Of a stretch of DNA of 64,000 nt, positions 21,564 through 32,832 are shown one piece after another (positions within the stretch are counted from its first letter, which is position 1; each line of letters begins with the position of its first letter). Both the position numbers and the translations under genes were made by a program. The DNA is from Volutella citrinella (Eukaryota > Ascomycota > Sordariomycetes > Hypocreales > Nectriaceae). The stretch is taken from assembly GCA_034401135.1 (NCBI GenBank), contig JAWZSP010000001.1:62001-126000 (forward strand), read 5' to 3'. The notes below the pieces were generated by a model. It was not told where the DNA came from. It did no database searches and was given only the letters and a program-made list of their open reading frames with translations.

Positions 21564-23985
21564 ATGGAAGCACCACAGACCGAATCGTACCTCGCGGTGC
21601 TGCTATCCAAGCCTCGCGTCATCGTGCTGGTTGCATTGATCGGTGCCCTAGTGTTCCGCCTGTCGATCTCCCAGAGACCCAAGAACTCACCTCCTGGACC
21701 CAAGGGCTGGCCTATCCTCGGAAACATCAGCGACATCATCCAGGCCGCCAAAAGCAATCAGATCCACCTCCTCTTTGAGCGTTGGGCTCGCGAGCATGGA
21801 GAACTCATGCTGGTCCGCTCAGGACTAGAAGATGAGTACTACGTCAACAGCCGTCGCGCCGCAAAGGCCATCATGGACACCAACACTGCCATCAGCTCTG
21901 AGCGCCCAAGGTGGATCGTGTCTTGTGAGCACATTTGCGGCAGCTGGAACCTTCTCCTGCTCCCAGCCAGCAGCCCACGATGGAGAGCAAGTAGCCTCGG
22001 CAGCCCATTATCAGTGGCGATTTCTGATCGGTTTTCACACAGGAACAACGACGGATCACGAACCAGAATCTCACCAGCATGTCCAAAGCCGAAGCCGCGG
22101 TTCCGTACGTATAGCCAAGTCTCCCATACGCTCGCGCAACACCTTGCTGACGCTATGCCAGTTTCCTCGAGTTCGAGGTGCTAAAGTTCATGTGGGAAGT
22201 CGCCCACGACCCGACAGCTGGGACGGACAACCAGCTGAGCCTGTGGTCCCAGATCGGCCGATACATCTACAGCACCTTCGCCACTCAGTTGTTCGGACTA
22301 GAGGTATGGTACACGCGGTATATCTGAAACGAGCCCTGTCTTCGGTGCTGATTCTCGGCTCTTGCACCATGATAGATCAAGACTTCCGACAGTGCCTGTA
22401 TCCCATACTTGTATGGTAAGTTTCTCTCACACATCTATTCGCCAAAGCATAAAGGCCCTAACAATGACTTCAGACACTGGTGCCGCTCAGATCGCAGGTA
22501 ATGACGCAAATCTCATCCACCAGATATCACACAAAACCTCAACACCCTGCTTACCCTGGTTTTAGGCATCAATCCTGGGGCCGAGATTGTCGACAGCTTT
22601 CCTGGCCTTGATTTCCTCCCCAACTTCCTCCGCAAGTCACAGATCGCTGGAGATTCTCGATTCAAACGAGATGTGCAGTGGTCAATGGACAGAGTCCAAG
22701 TACGTGTCTCATCTGCCCACTAAACTCCACAGCTGTGCCTTCATCTGACATCTTCCGTGCTCTAGTACCTGAAGAAGCTTATGAGAGAGGATCGCGCCCC
22801 CGATTGCTTCGTCTCACGAGCTCTTGAAGACAAGAAGACGAATGGAAGGGAGGAAGAGATGGCCTATCTAGCACTGATGCTCGTTCTCGGTGGTGCAGAC
22901 ACGGTATTGCTCACCCTATTTTCCCGTCTTTGAAGGACGAATCACTAACCAACACACTTGCCACAGAGTCGCCTTGCTACATGGTCCTTTATGGAACTGA
23001 TGCTTGCAAACAGAGAGGAATTTCTCAAGATCCAAGCGCTCGTTGGTCAGTACTCCTTCGTTCAACGCCTAGTGCCTTGAATCAAACGCTAATCTCGGGC
23101 CAAATAGACAAGCAATGTGTTGACCGAATGCCCATGTGGACTGACTTTGCAGAGATCCCGTACATCCGCTGCGTCATGAAGGAAACCTGGCGCTTGCGCC
23201 CGCCGGTCTCGCTAGGAATGCTTGCCCACGCCACGACAGAAGACATCAATTTTGACGGCTACACGATTCCCAAGGGGGCGCGCCTCAAGCTCAACACTTG
23301 GTGAGTGTTTGTCAATAGAGATACTTGGGTTGTCGTATCTAACTCTCCGATTGATAGGGCAATTGGCCACGACCCTGCTGTCTACGAGAATGCCAGAGAG
23401 TTCAACCCCGAGCGGTATGCAGGCGATTCGCTCAATGTAAGCAACTGCCCTCGATAAATCCCTCTGTATTGAAGTTTGCCGAGAGGAGCTTCTTTCTATC
23501 CACGGGTCCTAACCTAGCGTCAGTCCCAAGAGAGCGCAAACCTGTCTGATGTCACCCAGAGAGACCACTTTGCCTTTGGCATTGGACGCAGAACTTGTGA
23601 GTATTGCTAACGCCCCATGCCCCTCAATCAGCAAACAATAGAGCCTAACAGTAGAAATAGGCCCTGGTCTTCATGTGGCTGAGCGTTCATTCGCCATCGC
23701 AATCATGCGCATCGCTTGGGGATTTGACATTAGGCCTGCAAAGCGAGCCAAACTCCCCATCAATCAGAACGACTTTGCTCACTATATTCCGGGCATGGCC
23801 GGCGAGAATATGCCCATCAACATGGTGCCACGTAATGCGGAGAGGGTTAGCCTGATTGACAAGTACTACGCTGAGGCACTGGATGCGCGTCCCCGATACG
23901 TAAGTCACAGCCTAACTCACAGGTTACGTCTGGCATGAATTTACTAATGAATTCGCTCTAGGGCTCGATGGATATGGACTCGTAG
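21564..23985 (+). CDS. Cytochrome P450 (O-methylsterigmatocystin-oxidoreductase-like class)
   Basis: About thirteen exons, unusually many for the window, with consistent short introns. The start at 21564 gives a hydrophobic anchor (V-I-V-L-V-A-L-I-G-A-L-V) and the hinge R-P-K-N-S-P-P-G-P-K-G-W-P-I-L-G-N. The later motifs are the I-helix L-G-G-A-D-T-S, helix K K-E-T-W-R, N-P-E-R-Y and the heme loop FGIGRRTCPGLHVAE, all canonical. Total length about 500 residues. The hinge and heme region resemble fungal CYP64/CYP65/CYP620-type enzymes that oxidise aromatic polyketides or related xenobiotics at the ER. It is divergent from the other P450, so both probably act in one pathway. Confidence 0.85.
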
Positions 23986-24890
23986 AGGGTCTTCCCGAGT
24001 CACACGATACTTGATGGCCATATTTAGGTGTAAGGAGGGGGCCAGGTTTGTTCTCACGATACAGTATGGAGAGTCTCCACTGTAATACTTCATGTCACTA
24101 TCCTCTCGGATATGGATAAGGCAACTGCATGAGTTATTTGAGTAGCTCATAATCTTAAACCTGTTCTTTAAACGGCTACTTGTCCTCGGTGGCCTGATGC
24201 CGGGCAGGGCAACCTGGTTCCGACCCCAACGTATTCCATGTTCCGAAATGATCTTGCAGACCATTCCCAAGCCATCATGATCCCGGTTCCGTCTCAACAT
24301 CACGGAGATGCTCTACGCGCCGACTTCAGCACTGAATTCGTGGAGTCGCTAGGGACGGCGCTCAGCAAAGCCCGGCGCGTCGGGCCCAATCAGTGGCCAG
24401 GCCCGCAATTGGGTGGAGGATGCGCATCCTCGTTCTCATTAAGAGCATATCATGTAAATGACTAGCTTATAAAATGACGCATGACCCCTCCAAGATGCGG
24501 GGTAAGCACGCAGATAATACATCATCATCATTGGATCCGACAGCTAACGCTGTGTGTCAGGGCATCGTGCATTAGGGTAGGTTGTGACATAAAAGCCCTC
24601 TATTATAGACCTACCCGGCGTCTTGACTAATAGCACGACTGAGACCCCTGTCCGGTCCGTCAGTAGTCACTACACCAGCCTCGCGGTTTGGCTCGGGTAT
24701 ATATTATTCCGTGCGCTCGCTTGATGCGGGGTCCTTGCTCAACTGCACGACATATTAATATCAGGTTTTGGCACAATACTAAGAAATACTTCAACCCTGG
24801 CACCCTCCCAACGCGTTTAAGGTCCTGCGCGCAGACTTAAAGCTGATAACTCTATAAAAATATACTTAATTGGCTTTGTTCGAGGCCATA
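23986..24890. promoter_or_regulatory. Intergenic region before Zn2Cys6 regulator
   Basis: No gene is seen. The stretch contains repeated TTCCG/CCGG motifs (about 24215-24290) and an AT-rich segment with a TATAAAAATATA-like box at 24852-24865 shortly before the regulator's start at 24891. Confidence 0.4.
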
Positions 24891-27419
24891 ATGGACCAGA
24901 ACGATCCTCAGTTGATGCAACCTCGACATCAACCCTCGCCCTCAGAGCCTCGAATCGCGCAACGTCAACCACTGGCGTGCCAAGGTATGAATCACTATAA
25001 ATCGCCCTCTCCCATCGTTCTTCCATCATAGCCTATTCGCAGTCACTTTTCTGACATTTTGAGACAACTCCATAGAATGCACGCGACGGAAACTCAAATG
25101 TGACAAGCAATCACCGTGTGCGCGTTGCAAGCGTGCGGGTGTGCCCTGCACGAGAGAAAGGGTTCTGATTTCCAACATCGTTACTAAGCATCGAGAGGAG
25201 TTGATGTTCTTAAAAGCCCTCCTAGCTAAAATGCGGGACCCTTGGGTAACAGTTGTTGACGTCGCAAACGAAGTGAATAGCAGAATATTCGCTCTGGAGT
25301 CTGGGAAACCCGAAACTCGTACGACTGTTTCAGATGTAGTGATGCGAAGCCATCCGAACAGCGACATCATAAGCCCTTGGACAGCAAGAAACGCACAAGA
25401 CTTGGATTCGGAAAATGCAACACCCGAGAAGGAGAAGAGCTCGGATTACAGAGCTATTGTGATACTGGAGAGCCTGGCTTGGGGCCGGCACTATGGAGGC
25501 TGCTATCCGCACCGACGCTGTGATTGCTGGAGTCATCGAAGTCCATCAGAAATGATTTCAATTAATAGCGACTCATCGGTATCGCCGCCGTTTCCGATTC
25601 ATGGTTCTCAATACGTACCAGGTATCGATGCAGATCCTAGTCTGCTACCATCGATTGCAGAGTCTACAAGCATTGTCAGGTTCCATTTATCCCACCTGGC
25701 ATGGCATCATGGCGTTCTGCATACTCCTACATTTCTGGAGCAGTGCGAGCAGTTTTGGAAGACAGATGAGTGCCGCCATCCTTCATGGATGGCGCTATAT
25801 CTGGCGGTTTTAAGTGCAAGTATTGTCTTTGGGGAGTCATGTTGTGTTGGCAACACTGACCTCTTGGAATAGAGCACAACATGGGTGCTTCAGAGTAACT
25901 CCCAGCTTCAAGCTGCTTTAGGCATAGGTGAGTCTTCCTTAAGTACACATAGATTGTTTGTGCAATCTAATCTTGAATCCAGCTGTGGATGACTACGCTG
26001 CCGAACGATTCTTTAGGCTTCTCGTTCAAATACTTTATTCCTCGAACTTCCTGGAAGACGTTTCCAGTGAGTGCTTTTCTGTCCCACCAGCAGCACCGAC
26101 TTGCTCACAGGTGCAGTGTATTCCGTTCAAGCTATAATTATCTCAAACGAGGTTGCCCACAGTCTAGGCTTTAGCGAGCTGGGTGCAACGCTCACGGCTG
26201 CCGCAATTAGGCTCTCACAGTACATGGGTCTGCATAAAATCACCGAACGCCTCAAATCAGGCATTGAAGACAGTGTGTGGTGGCACGAGGTAGTCGAAAT
26301 TGAAATCGGCAAGCGAGTGTGGTGGCAACTCATAATACAAGATCATTTTGGGTTATGCTTTACGGATGCTTACAGTAAGTTACCTGTGGAAGCTTTTAAC
26401 GATTATAATGCTGACAGTAAAAGACATCAATCCTCAGCACTGCTTGACTGATTTGCCAAAGAACTGCGATGACCATGACCTTGAAGAACGCAACAATGAT
26501 GTACCGACGATTACTTCGTACATACGGGCTATTGCTCTTAGTAAGGGCTCGAGCTTTTCCTATCATCCTCAAAGACAAGCCATATTAACGCAAAGATACA
26601 GTTGCCACACTTATACCCAGGCTATTTCGTGAGTCCGGGCCTTTGTGGAGCCGCAAGCCAATTCACGAGCAATACCGAGATGTTATCCGTAATGACCGCG
26701 CCATGCGCAACCATATTGTGGAAATTCCTGCTTTCTTGTTGCGAGAGGATATCTCCGAGCAAAACATGGTGGCCAAGCCTTGGCTAGATACTGCCCGTCG
26801 AAGCCTGGCCATTACAGCAGCCGAAATGGTGATAATGATCCATCGCCCATTCATCTTCGCCTGTTTCCAGACCCAGTACTACCCATTCACACGCTCTACG
26901 TGCGTGGGTGCTGCTATGACAATTGTTCGCGAGTATGAAAATATTGTTTCCCTGAATGAGGTCTGGTTTTGGGAGCACTCCGCCTACTGTGTTACAGCGT
27001 CCATCATCCTTTGTCTGGACCTCCTCTACCCGGAAAAGGACTGTTCGAGCGAGGATGCAGCGGTTAAGTGCCGTGAGATTGTCCAGTCCACGCGCGAGTT
27101 GCTCGCTAGTCGTCGAGGGGACACTATAGCTAACCGTGGGATGCGACTGATAGATACCATGCTATCCATCGGTGGTCATCCTGGGGTTGATGAACTTTCT
27201 ATGTTTATGCCCATTAGGCATAATTTGGCGCAGGCAGGGCCCGAATCGGAGGTTCGAATCGACCTTCAAAAGATTGTGTCTGAATTCATAGGGGAGAGTT
27301 TTGTGCAGGGAGATGTTGCTGCCCATTCTGGGTGGACTCCTGATGCGGATTATACCATGGATGCGAGTTGCGTTGATGTCGACTTTTCTACATGGTTCAG
27401 AACCGTCTTCGGTGTTTAG
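24891..27419 (+). CDS. Zn(II)2Cys6 transcription factor with fungal-specific regulatory domain
   Basis: Exon 1 (24891-24984) ends inside the zinc cluster. The 91-nt intron 24985-25075 separates its first and second Cys, and the cluster continues as ECTRRKLKCDKQSPCARC...VPC, giving C-x2-C-x6-C-x5-C-x2-C-x6-C. A linker is followed by the fungal transcription factor domain (middle homology region): L-H-T-P-T-F, Y-L-A-V-L-S-A, then A-I-R-L-S-Q-Y-M-G-L-H. Several short introns between 25870 and 26640 have clear GTGAGT donors, although the junctions at 25840-25875 and 26370-26610 were not fully resolved. The final exon 26643-27419 is long and open. Position suggests control of either the P450 genes to the left or the nucleoside module to the right. 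Confidence 0.8.
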
Positions 27420-27676
27420 ACTAGTTATACATCGTTTACGGGTGATATCTGGTTCTCAATACACCGACTTAGTGATAGTCTCTCTTTAATGTAGACGTGT
27501 CAACTCATTTACAAAAGAATCAGCAACAAATGCTTCCACCCTGGAACTGTATAATGGGTTGGAGAAAGTCGGACAATGCGAGCCATCTATCGTCATGATA
27601 CCATGTGTTATTCAGGAATTATCGAGTTTGTTGCTAATACCCAGAGTCCCCATGGGTGCTCTTCTGCATTCATTAC

Positions 27677-29546
27677 TCAGGCTTCAACAGCAGCTTCCTG
27701 CTTCTTGTTCAACACACTATCCAGGTTGTCGCCGGTACCGATGCGGATGCCCTCTGTGTGAATTACTCCATCGAAAAGTTCATCCACTTCTTCCAAGGTC
27801 AATCCTTTCGTCTCCACGAAGAGCCACCAAATGAGGCCAACCACGACCACGTTCCAGGCCGCGTTGACAATGTAATATTTCCAGCTGATGGCTTCGATAG
27901 CGATAGGCGTTGTGAACTGGTTTAAGAAACCGAAAAGAAAGCAGGTCGAATGACCAAGAGCCACTCCCTTTGCTCTCTGAGAATAGTTCAAAATTTCAAT
28001 GGGGTAAGTGTAGGTCAATGGAGTCCATGCAACACTGTATGTGCCTAGTAGCAAGAATGCTACGGCAACGGTAGCGTTTTTCCCCTGCTGGTTATCAGAG
28101 CTTGCCCCGAAAACCGCCGAAAGTACTGCCATTAAAGAAAGGAAGATGATCATGAAAATGACAGACCACTTCAGCATCACTTTCCTGCCAATGACATCCA
28201 TGAGGAATGAGCCAGCTATAGCACAAAAGAAGTTCCAGACATTCAAGGCAACCTAATTTGCCTGTCAGTAAACCAAGGGGGCAAGGACTGGATATCTGCC
28301 GGTACTCACATTGATTGTAAGCTGAGTGTGGGTGTCACTGACTCCCGCGATGTTGAGTACAGTACTGAGGTACGAAGACACAATATTGCTACCAACAATT
28401 TGAGCAAAGATGTTGATCAATAGCACAAGAATGAATCTCCTGAGATTTGGGCCTTTGAAACACAAGTCAGCCTCGTTCTGATGGTTTGGACGCTAGGTGT
28501 TGCCCGGAATGTTCAACTCACTAGGAGAGATCAAAGTTGTCCACGGCTGGCTGTTCGCTTTCTCGAAGCTGAGGGTGTCCTGGATTTGTTGAAACTCGGA
28601 TACAACTAGAGGAGATTCCTCTCCGTCGCCGTGGACGTCCTTTAAGACCTGGAAAGCCTCCTCCGGACGATCATGGTAAATAAGCCAACGGGGTGACTCG
28701 GGCATAAACGGTAGTAGACACAATGCCAACAAGGAGGGAACAGCTTGACCCTATATCTGTTAGTAATTGCAGCCCACAAGCATGCCCAAAATGACTCACA
28801 ATAGAGAGTGCTCTCCACGACCAGGTATTTGGGATGGTGTATGTCCTCAACGAGATTCCAGATGAAACGGTGGCCGCGAGGTACCATGACGCCATGTACA
28901 CACCACCCATCCAGCCTGAGGCCTCCTGTCAGTATCAATTCACTGTCAACTAACAAATCAACCAATACCTTTATGCTTTGGCGGAGATAGTTCCATGACC
29001 CAAATCGGGGCAGCTGTCGCATTGATGGTTATGGCCATGCCAAGCAAGAGTCTGCCGACGCAAAACATCGCGTCTGTTCCTCCACATTAGCCCTGATTTG
29101 CCTCCTGGCCTATCGAGTATTAACTCACTGTGCACTGCAGCTGCCTGGATTGCCACACCGACGAAGGTGACGACGGCGGACAAGGCGATTCCCCACTTGC
29201 GTCCTTTCGCATCGGAAAACTGGCCCGCAAACAAACCACCGAGGACGGAGCCGACATTGATGATTGCAACGTTGAGTCCCAGCAGCCCAGAATCCAATTT
29301 AAAGTCTGCCAAGTATTGTCAATTAGCACCATGCGGCATACCACAGCGGAAACCTCACATTCAGTATACTGTTCGAGCGCATTCACAGAATTCATCATGC
29401 TCTGATCATAACCCATGGTCTGCAAAGAGAAGGACAAATCAGCAAAGACACCGGGAAAGGGTGCAGCCGGCAACGCTTACGCATCCATTGAAGATGGCAG
29501 TGAGCAGAACACCCGCCATGAGGCGCTGGCTCTTGGTGAAACCCAT
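27677..29546 (-). CDS. MFS sugar-porter transporter
   Basis: About eight to nine exons reading left from 29546 (M-G-F-T-K-S-Q-R-L). The protein has twelve predicted spans. Sugar-porter signatures are present: D-x-x-G-R-K-W between spans 2 and 3, P-E-S-P-R-W-L before the central loop, D-V-I-G-R-K in the second half and V-E-T-K-G-L-T-L-E-E-V near the C-terminus. The closest class by eye is the fungal lactose permease/hexose group. It should sit in the plasma membrane as a proton symporter of a sugar or glycoside. It is divergent from a nucleoside hydrolase (547-bp shared promoter) and could take up the ribose or the nucleoside itself. Confidence 0.85.
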
Positions 29547-30093
29547 TGTTGAGATGACCAATAAAATCGTCAAAGGCGAGGCGTGTGTAGCACAGTTACT
29601 TCGAAAGGATGATGAAGTGGATCAGCGACTGCATCTGGATATATACCTGCTGCCTCATTGGCCCTTATCATCCCAGCAAGCTGAGGAAATGGTTTGGGCA
29701 TCCACAATCTTGTGGTCCACATAACCCTCGGAAAGGCTTTATCAAGTCGGACGAGTTTTTGAACTCAGCCGAGGGCGGTATCCACAATGCCGGACAAGTT
29801 TGTAAACTCACCCGAGTATCTTAAACCTGATAAGGATTAGTGGGGTGGGCTAGGGAAACTCCCATTTGAGCTGAGCAGGGAGCAGCCCCGGCCTTTGCCA
29901 TCCGACCGAGTGTGTCCCTGGAGAAAATGCGCCGCAATTTTCACGTGGATGGTTCCCAATTCTGATAGTAAAGTGCCCATTGTGGGGTAATGCTTGGGAG
30001 ATTTGCTCTGGTGAGCATAAAGTACAGCGAACCCTGCAATTTCGACTTGCTAGTCTGTATCTGCATCTCTTCTTTCCTATCCTCGAACTCAAC
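29547..30093. promoter_or_regulatory. Bidirectional promoter between MFS transporter and nucleoside hydrolase
   Basis: No gene is seen. A short sequence (about TATCAAGTCGGACGAGTTTTTGAACTCA and TATCCACAATGCCGGACAAGTTTGTAAACTCA, 29741-29812) is repeated imperfectly, with CGGACRAGTTT and AACTCA shared. This is a candidate paired regulator site in the middle of the divergent region. Confidence 0.4.
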
Positions 30094-31110
30094 ATGACGA
30101 AGCCACTAAAGAACGTTATCATTGATTGCGACCCCGGTATCGATGATGGCGTCGCCATTCTCTTCGCGCTTTCCCACCCTTCACTCAATGTCCAAGCTAT
30201 AACCACGGTGTCTGGCAATTTGTTAGCAGATACATGCGCTAGAAACGCGCGAAAGATCCTGCATCTGTCTGGACGCGAAGAGGCACGACGTATTCCTGTC
30301 GCACGTGGTCCCCTGAAGCCTCTAGTCAGGCCGTATCCTCGAGATCCCTTTTCTCATGGGGCGGATGGCCTCGGGGACTTGGGCATCACAGACGAAGGCG
30401 GCCTAGCAGATACCGGCAAATTTGCAGCAGACCTTATCCTGGAGACTGTTGAGACGCACAAAGACGTAGGCATCACCTTAATATGCCTTGGACCAATGAC
30501 CAACATAGCCTTGGCACTGGCCAAAGATCCGGAGCTTCCAAAGAAGGTGACGGCAGTCTACTACATCGGCGGATCTTTTGGTTTCAATGTTGCAGGGTCT
30601 GTCAGAGCAACGGGTGATAACCCTGTGAGCGAGTGGAATGTGTACGTGGACCCCGAGGCCACGGACATTGTGTTCAAGGCCAATTTCAATCTTATCGCCC
30701 TGGGACTGGACATTACGACGCGGCCCGATATGGAGCTATCCATGGCACATCGTGCGTCACTGCAGGAAGCAACGACGACAGGCCATCCAAGCAACAATGC
30801 AAGCGCCAAGTTCCTCCTTGACGTGGTAGGATTTGGCAAATCTCTCGGCTTTGCCTCTTGGTGTTGCTTGATTGACTCAGTAGCTGTGGCAGTTGCAATC
30901 GACCCAACGCTGGTGGTCTGCGAGGAGATCAGTGTGGCTGTAGAGACGCAAAGCTCCCTGAGTCTAGGCCAGACAATTGTGGATAGAAGGGAGCGGCCGG
31001 AGCACCGATGGAAGGATGAAACAAAAATCAAGGCAGCACGAGATATTGACGCAGTTCGGTTTTGCGATCTCCTAGTACACTCCATCACGGGTGGCGTGAA
31101 GAAAATATAG
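30094..31110 (+). CDS. Inosine/uridine-preferring nucleoside hydrolase family protein
   Basis: Intronless, 338 residues from the Met at 30094 (M-T-K-P-L-K); the upstream in-frame Met at 29980 gives a tail unlike the family. The calcium/ribose-binding signature D-C-D-P-G-I-D-D-G is at residues 11-19. G-P-M-T-N-I-A and E-W-N-V-Y-V-D-P-E-A, two further substrate-pocket motifs, are in place. Near the C-terminus the usual L-H-D-P motif reads L-I-D-S: the calcium ligand Asp is kept, but the His that often acts as proton donor is replaced by Ile, with two Cys just before. Predicted reaction: hydrolysis of an N-ribosyl bond to a free base and ribose. Its partner downstream is an adenine deaminase. 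Confidence 0.9.
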   Translation: MTKPLKNVIIDCDPGIDDGVAILFALSHPSLNVQAITTVSGNLLADTCARNARKILHLSGREEARRIPVARGPLKPLVRPYPRDPFSHGADGLGDLGITDEGGLADTGKFAADLILETVETHKDVGITLICLGPMTNIALALAKDPELPKKVTAVYYIGGSFGFNVAGSVRATGDNPVSEWNVYVDPEATDIVFKANFNLIALGLDITTRPDMELSMAHRASLQEATTTGHPSNNASAKFLLDVVGFGKSLGFASWCCLIDSVAVAVAIDPTLVVCEEISVAVETQSSLSLGQTIVDRRERPEHRWKDETKIKAARDIDAVRFCDLLVHSITGGVKKI

Positions 31111-31782
31111 ACGGCACATCTGATTATTAGATGACAAAATTGTGATTCATCAGCGAGCGCTCGTGGTATTGCACAACTTCCCTTGGTTCCCATTCCAGTG
31201 CAACGTCTCTCTAGTTTACAGTAATTTTCTAATGTTATTTAAAAGAACGCCTGCCGGATGGAGGTCAACCATGGCAACCCCATTTCCTCTTTCTTCTTTC
31301 TTCTTAGCATGCCATTTACCGGGATATGGGGAAGGGAATTCGAATTCCTTTCTCTTTCCGCTACCTTTGAATTTCTATGTAGTTTGGGCTGACCTTGACC
31401 AACTCACTATAGTTTTGGTGGGTTGATGGTCGATTCAGCCTCTTGCAAAATGACCAGACATGACTCATCTGACATATGGGCTCCACGGACTAGCTCCCGC
31501 TGCTCGGTCGAGATTGCCAAGCTGGCCCGGAGACCAATTCTGGATGGGCTTAGCATGCCACTAAGAACCATCGAATCAGCCCACGCCTACATTGGACCCG
31601 ATCCAGGCCATACAGTGTTGTTAGGCTCTCTCTATTATCTCTGACATGGTAATTAGTAATATGAGTATGTAGTGTTGTTTAAATTTAGGGCCTCTGGTTG
31701 CTTTTTAAATACTGTTATACATCCACGACAGCGAACACTTTGTCCTATTAATCCAATTTCACATTATCATCAATCGCAAAGA
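31111..31782. promoter_or_regulatory. Intergenic region before adenine deaminase
   Basis: No gene is supported; the open frames 31142-31426 and 31423-31644 are short and match nothing. The stretch includes a pyrimidine-rich run around 31275-31305 and AT-rich sequence just before the start at 31783. Confidence 0.4.
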
Positions 31783-32832
31783 ATGTGCAAAACCCCTTAT
31801 CACGACTTTTTAACCAGACTTCCAAAATGCGAGCACCATGTTCACGTGGAAGGTTCACTGGAACCCGAGCTGCTATTCTCCCTAGCCAAGAAGAATGGGA
31901 TTGCCCTGCCGAAAGACGACGCATTTGACTCTCCGGCTAAATTACACGCTCGTTACCAGGATTTCCAGAACTTGGACGACTTCCTGGGCTATTACTACAT
32001 TGCCATGTCCGCACTCGTTGAATCAGAGGACTTTGAACAGCTCGCTTACGCCTATTTTGCCAAGGCATCATCTCAATCTGTACGACACATTGAGCTCTTT
32101 TTCGACCCGCAAGCACATATATCTCGTGGCGTGGCATTTGAAACAGTGCTGCATGGATTATCTGCGGCCAAAAGCCGTGCCATTGCCGAATTTGACCTTT
32201 CGATCGAGCTAGTCATGTGTCTTCTGAAGCATTTGCCGATCACAGATGCAATGGCTACATTTGACTTGGCTCGAAAGTCCTTTGACAACGGCACCATCAT
32301 TGCAATAGGTATGGACTCATCAGAGCTTCCCTACCCACCAATTATGTGGAAGGATCTGTACCAGAGGGCCGAAGCCGCAGGAATCAGACGAACCATCCAT
32401 GCTGGAGAGGAAGGACCCTCGCAATACGTGAGCCAAGCTCTGAACAACCTCGGTGCACAAAGAATAGATCACGGAATACGGGCCCTTGAGGATGAAGCTT
32501 TGGGTGACCGTCTAGCAGCGGAAAATATCCTTCTCACTACATGTCCGCTCTCGAATGTGAGGCTGAGGTGTATTGACACCATAAAGGATTTCCCTGTCAG
32601 GGAGCTGCTTCAGAGAGGAATACGATTTAGTATCAATAGTGACGATCCGGCATATTTTGGGGGGTATATCCAGGAGAACTATTGCGCACTCCAAGAAGCT
32701 TTCAGCTTGACCATCAAGGAATGGGAAACAATCGCGGTCGGTTCCGTCAAAGGGAGCTGGTGTTCTGAAGATAGGAAGGCGAATATCTTGGAAGAAATCT
32801 CCATGGTTGTGAGAACTTGGCCTGAAAATTAG
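31783..32832 (+). CDS. Adenine deaminase (Aah1-like amidohydrolase)
   Basis: Intronless, 349 residues, the usual length for fungal adenine deaminases. The open frame begins upstream, but the Met at 31783 gives the family-like N-terminus leading to E-H-H-V-H-V-E-G-S-L-E-P-E, which carries the first metal-binding His pair. H-A-G-E-E-G-P (catalytic Glu and metal His), R-I-D-H-G and N-S-D-D-P (metal Asp) follow in the usual order, so all zinc ligands are present. Reaction: adenine + H2O to hypoxanthine + NH3, in the cytosol. It lies 670 bp after the nucleoside hydrolase in the same direction; together they would convert adenosine to hypoxanthine. Adenosine as substrate cannot be wholly excluded. 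Confidence 0.88.
   Translation: MCKTPYHDFLTRLPKCEHHVHVEGSLEPELLFSLAKKNGIALPKDDAFDSPAKLHARYQDFQNLDDFLGYYYIAMSALVESEDFEQLAYAYFAKASSQSVRHIELFFDPQAHISRGVAFETVLHGLSAAKSRAIAEFDLSIELVMCLLKHLPITDAMATFDLARKSFDNGTIIAIGMDSSELPYPPIMWKDLYQRAEAAGIRRTIHAGEEGPSQYVSQALNNLGAQRIDHGIRALEDEALGDRLAAENILLTTCPLSNVRLRCIDTIKDFPVRELLQRGIRFSINSDDPAYFGGYIQENYCALQEAFSLTIKEWETIAVGSVKGSWCSEDRKANILEEISMVVRTWPEN

Noticed and set aside
1..24000. Classical secondary-metabolite gene cluster with core synthase
   Set aside because: No ketosynthase, adenylation/condensation array or terpene synthase motif is present; the single AMP-ligase at 58.7-60.6 kb is a stand-alone CoA ligase.
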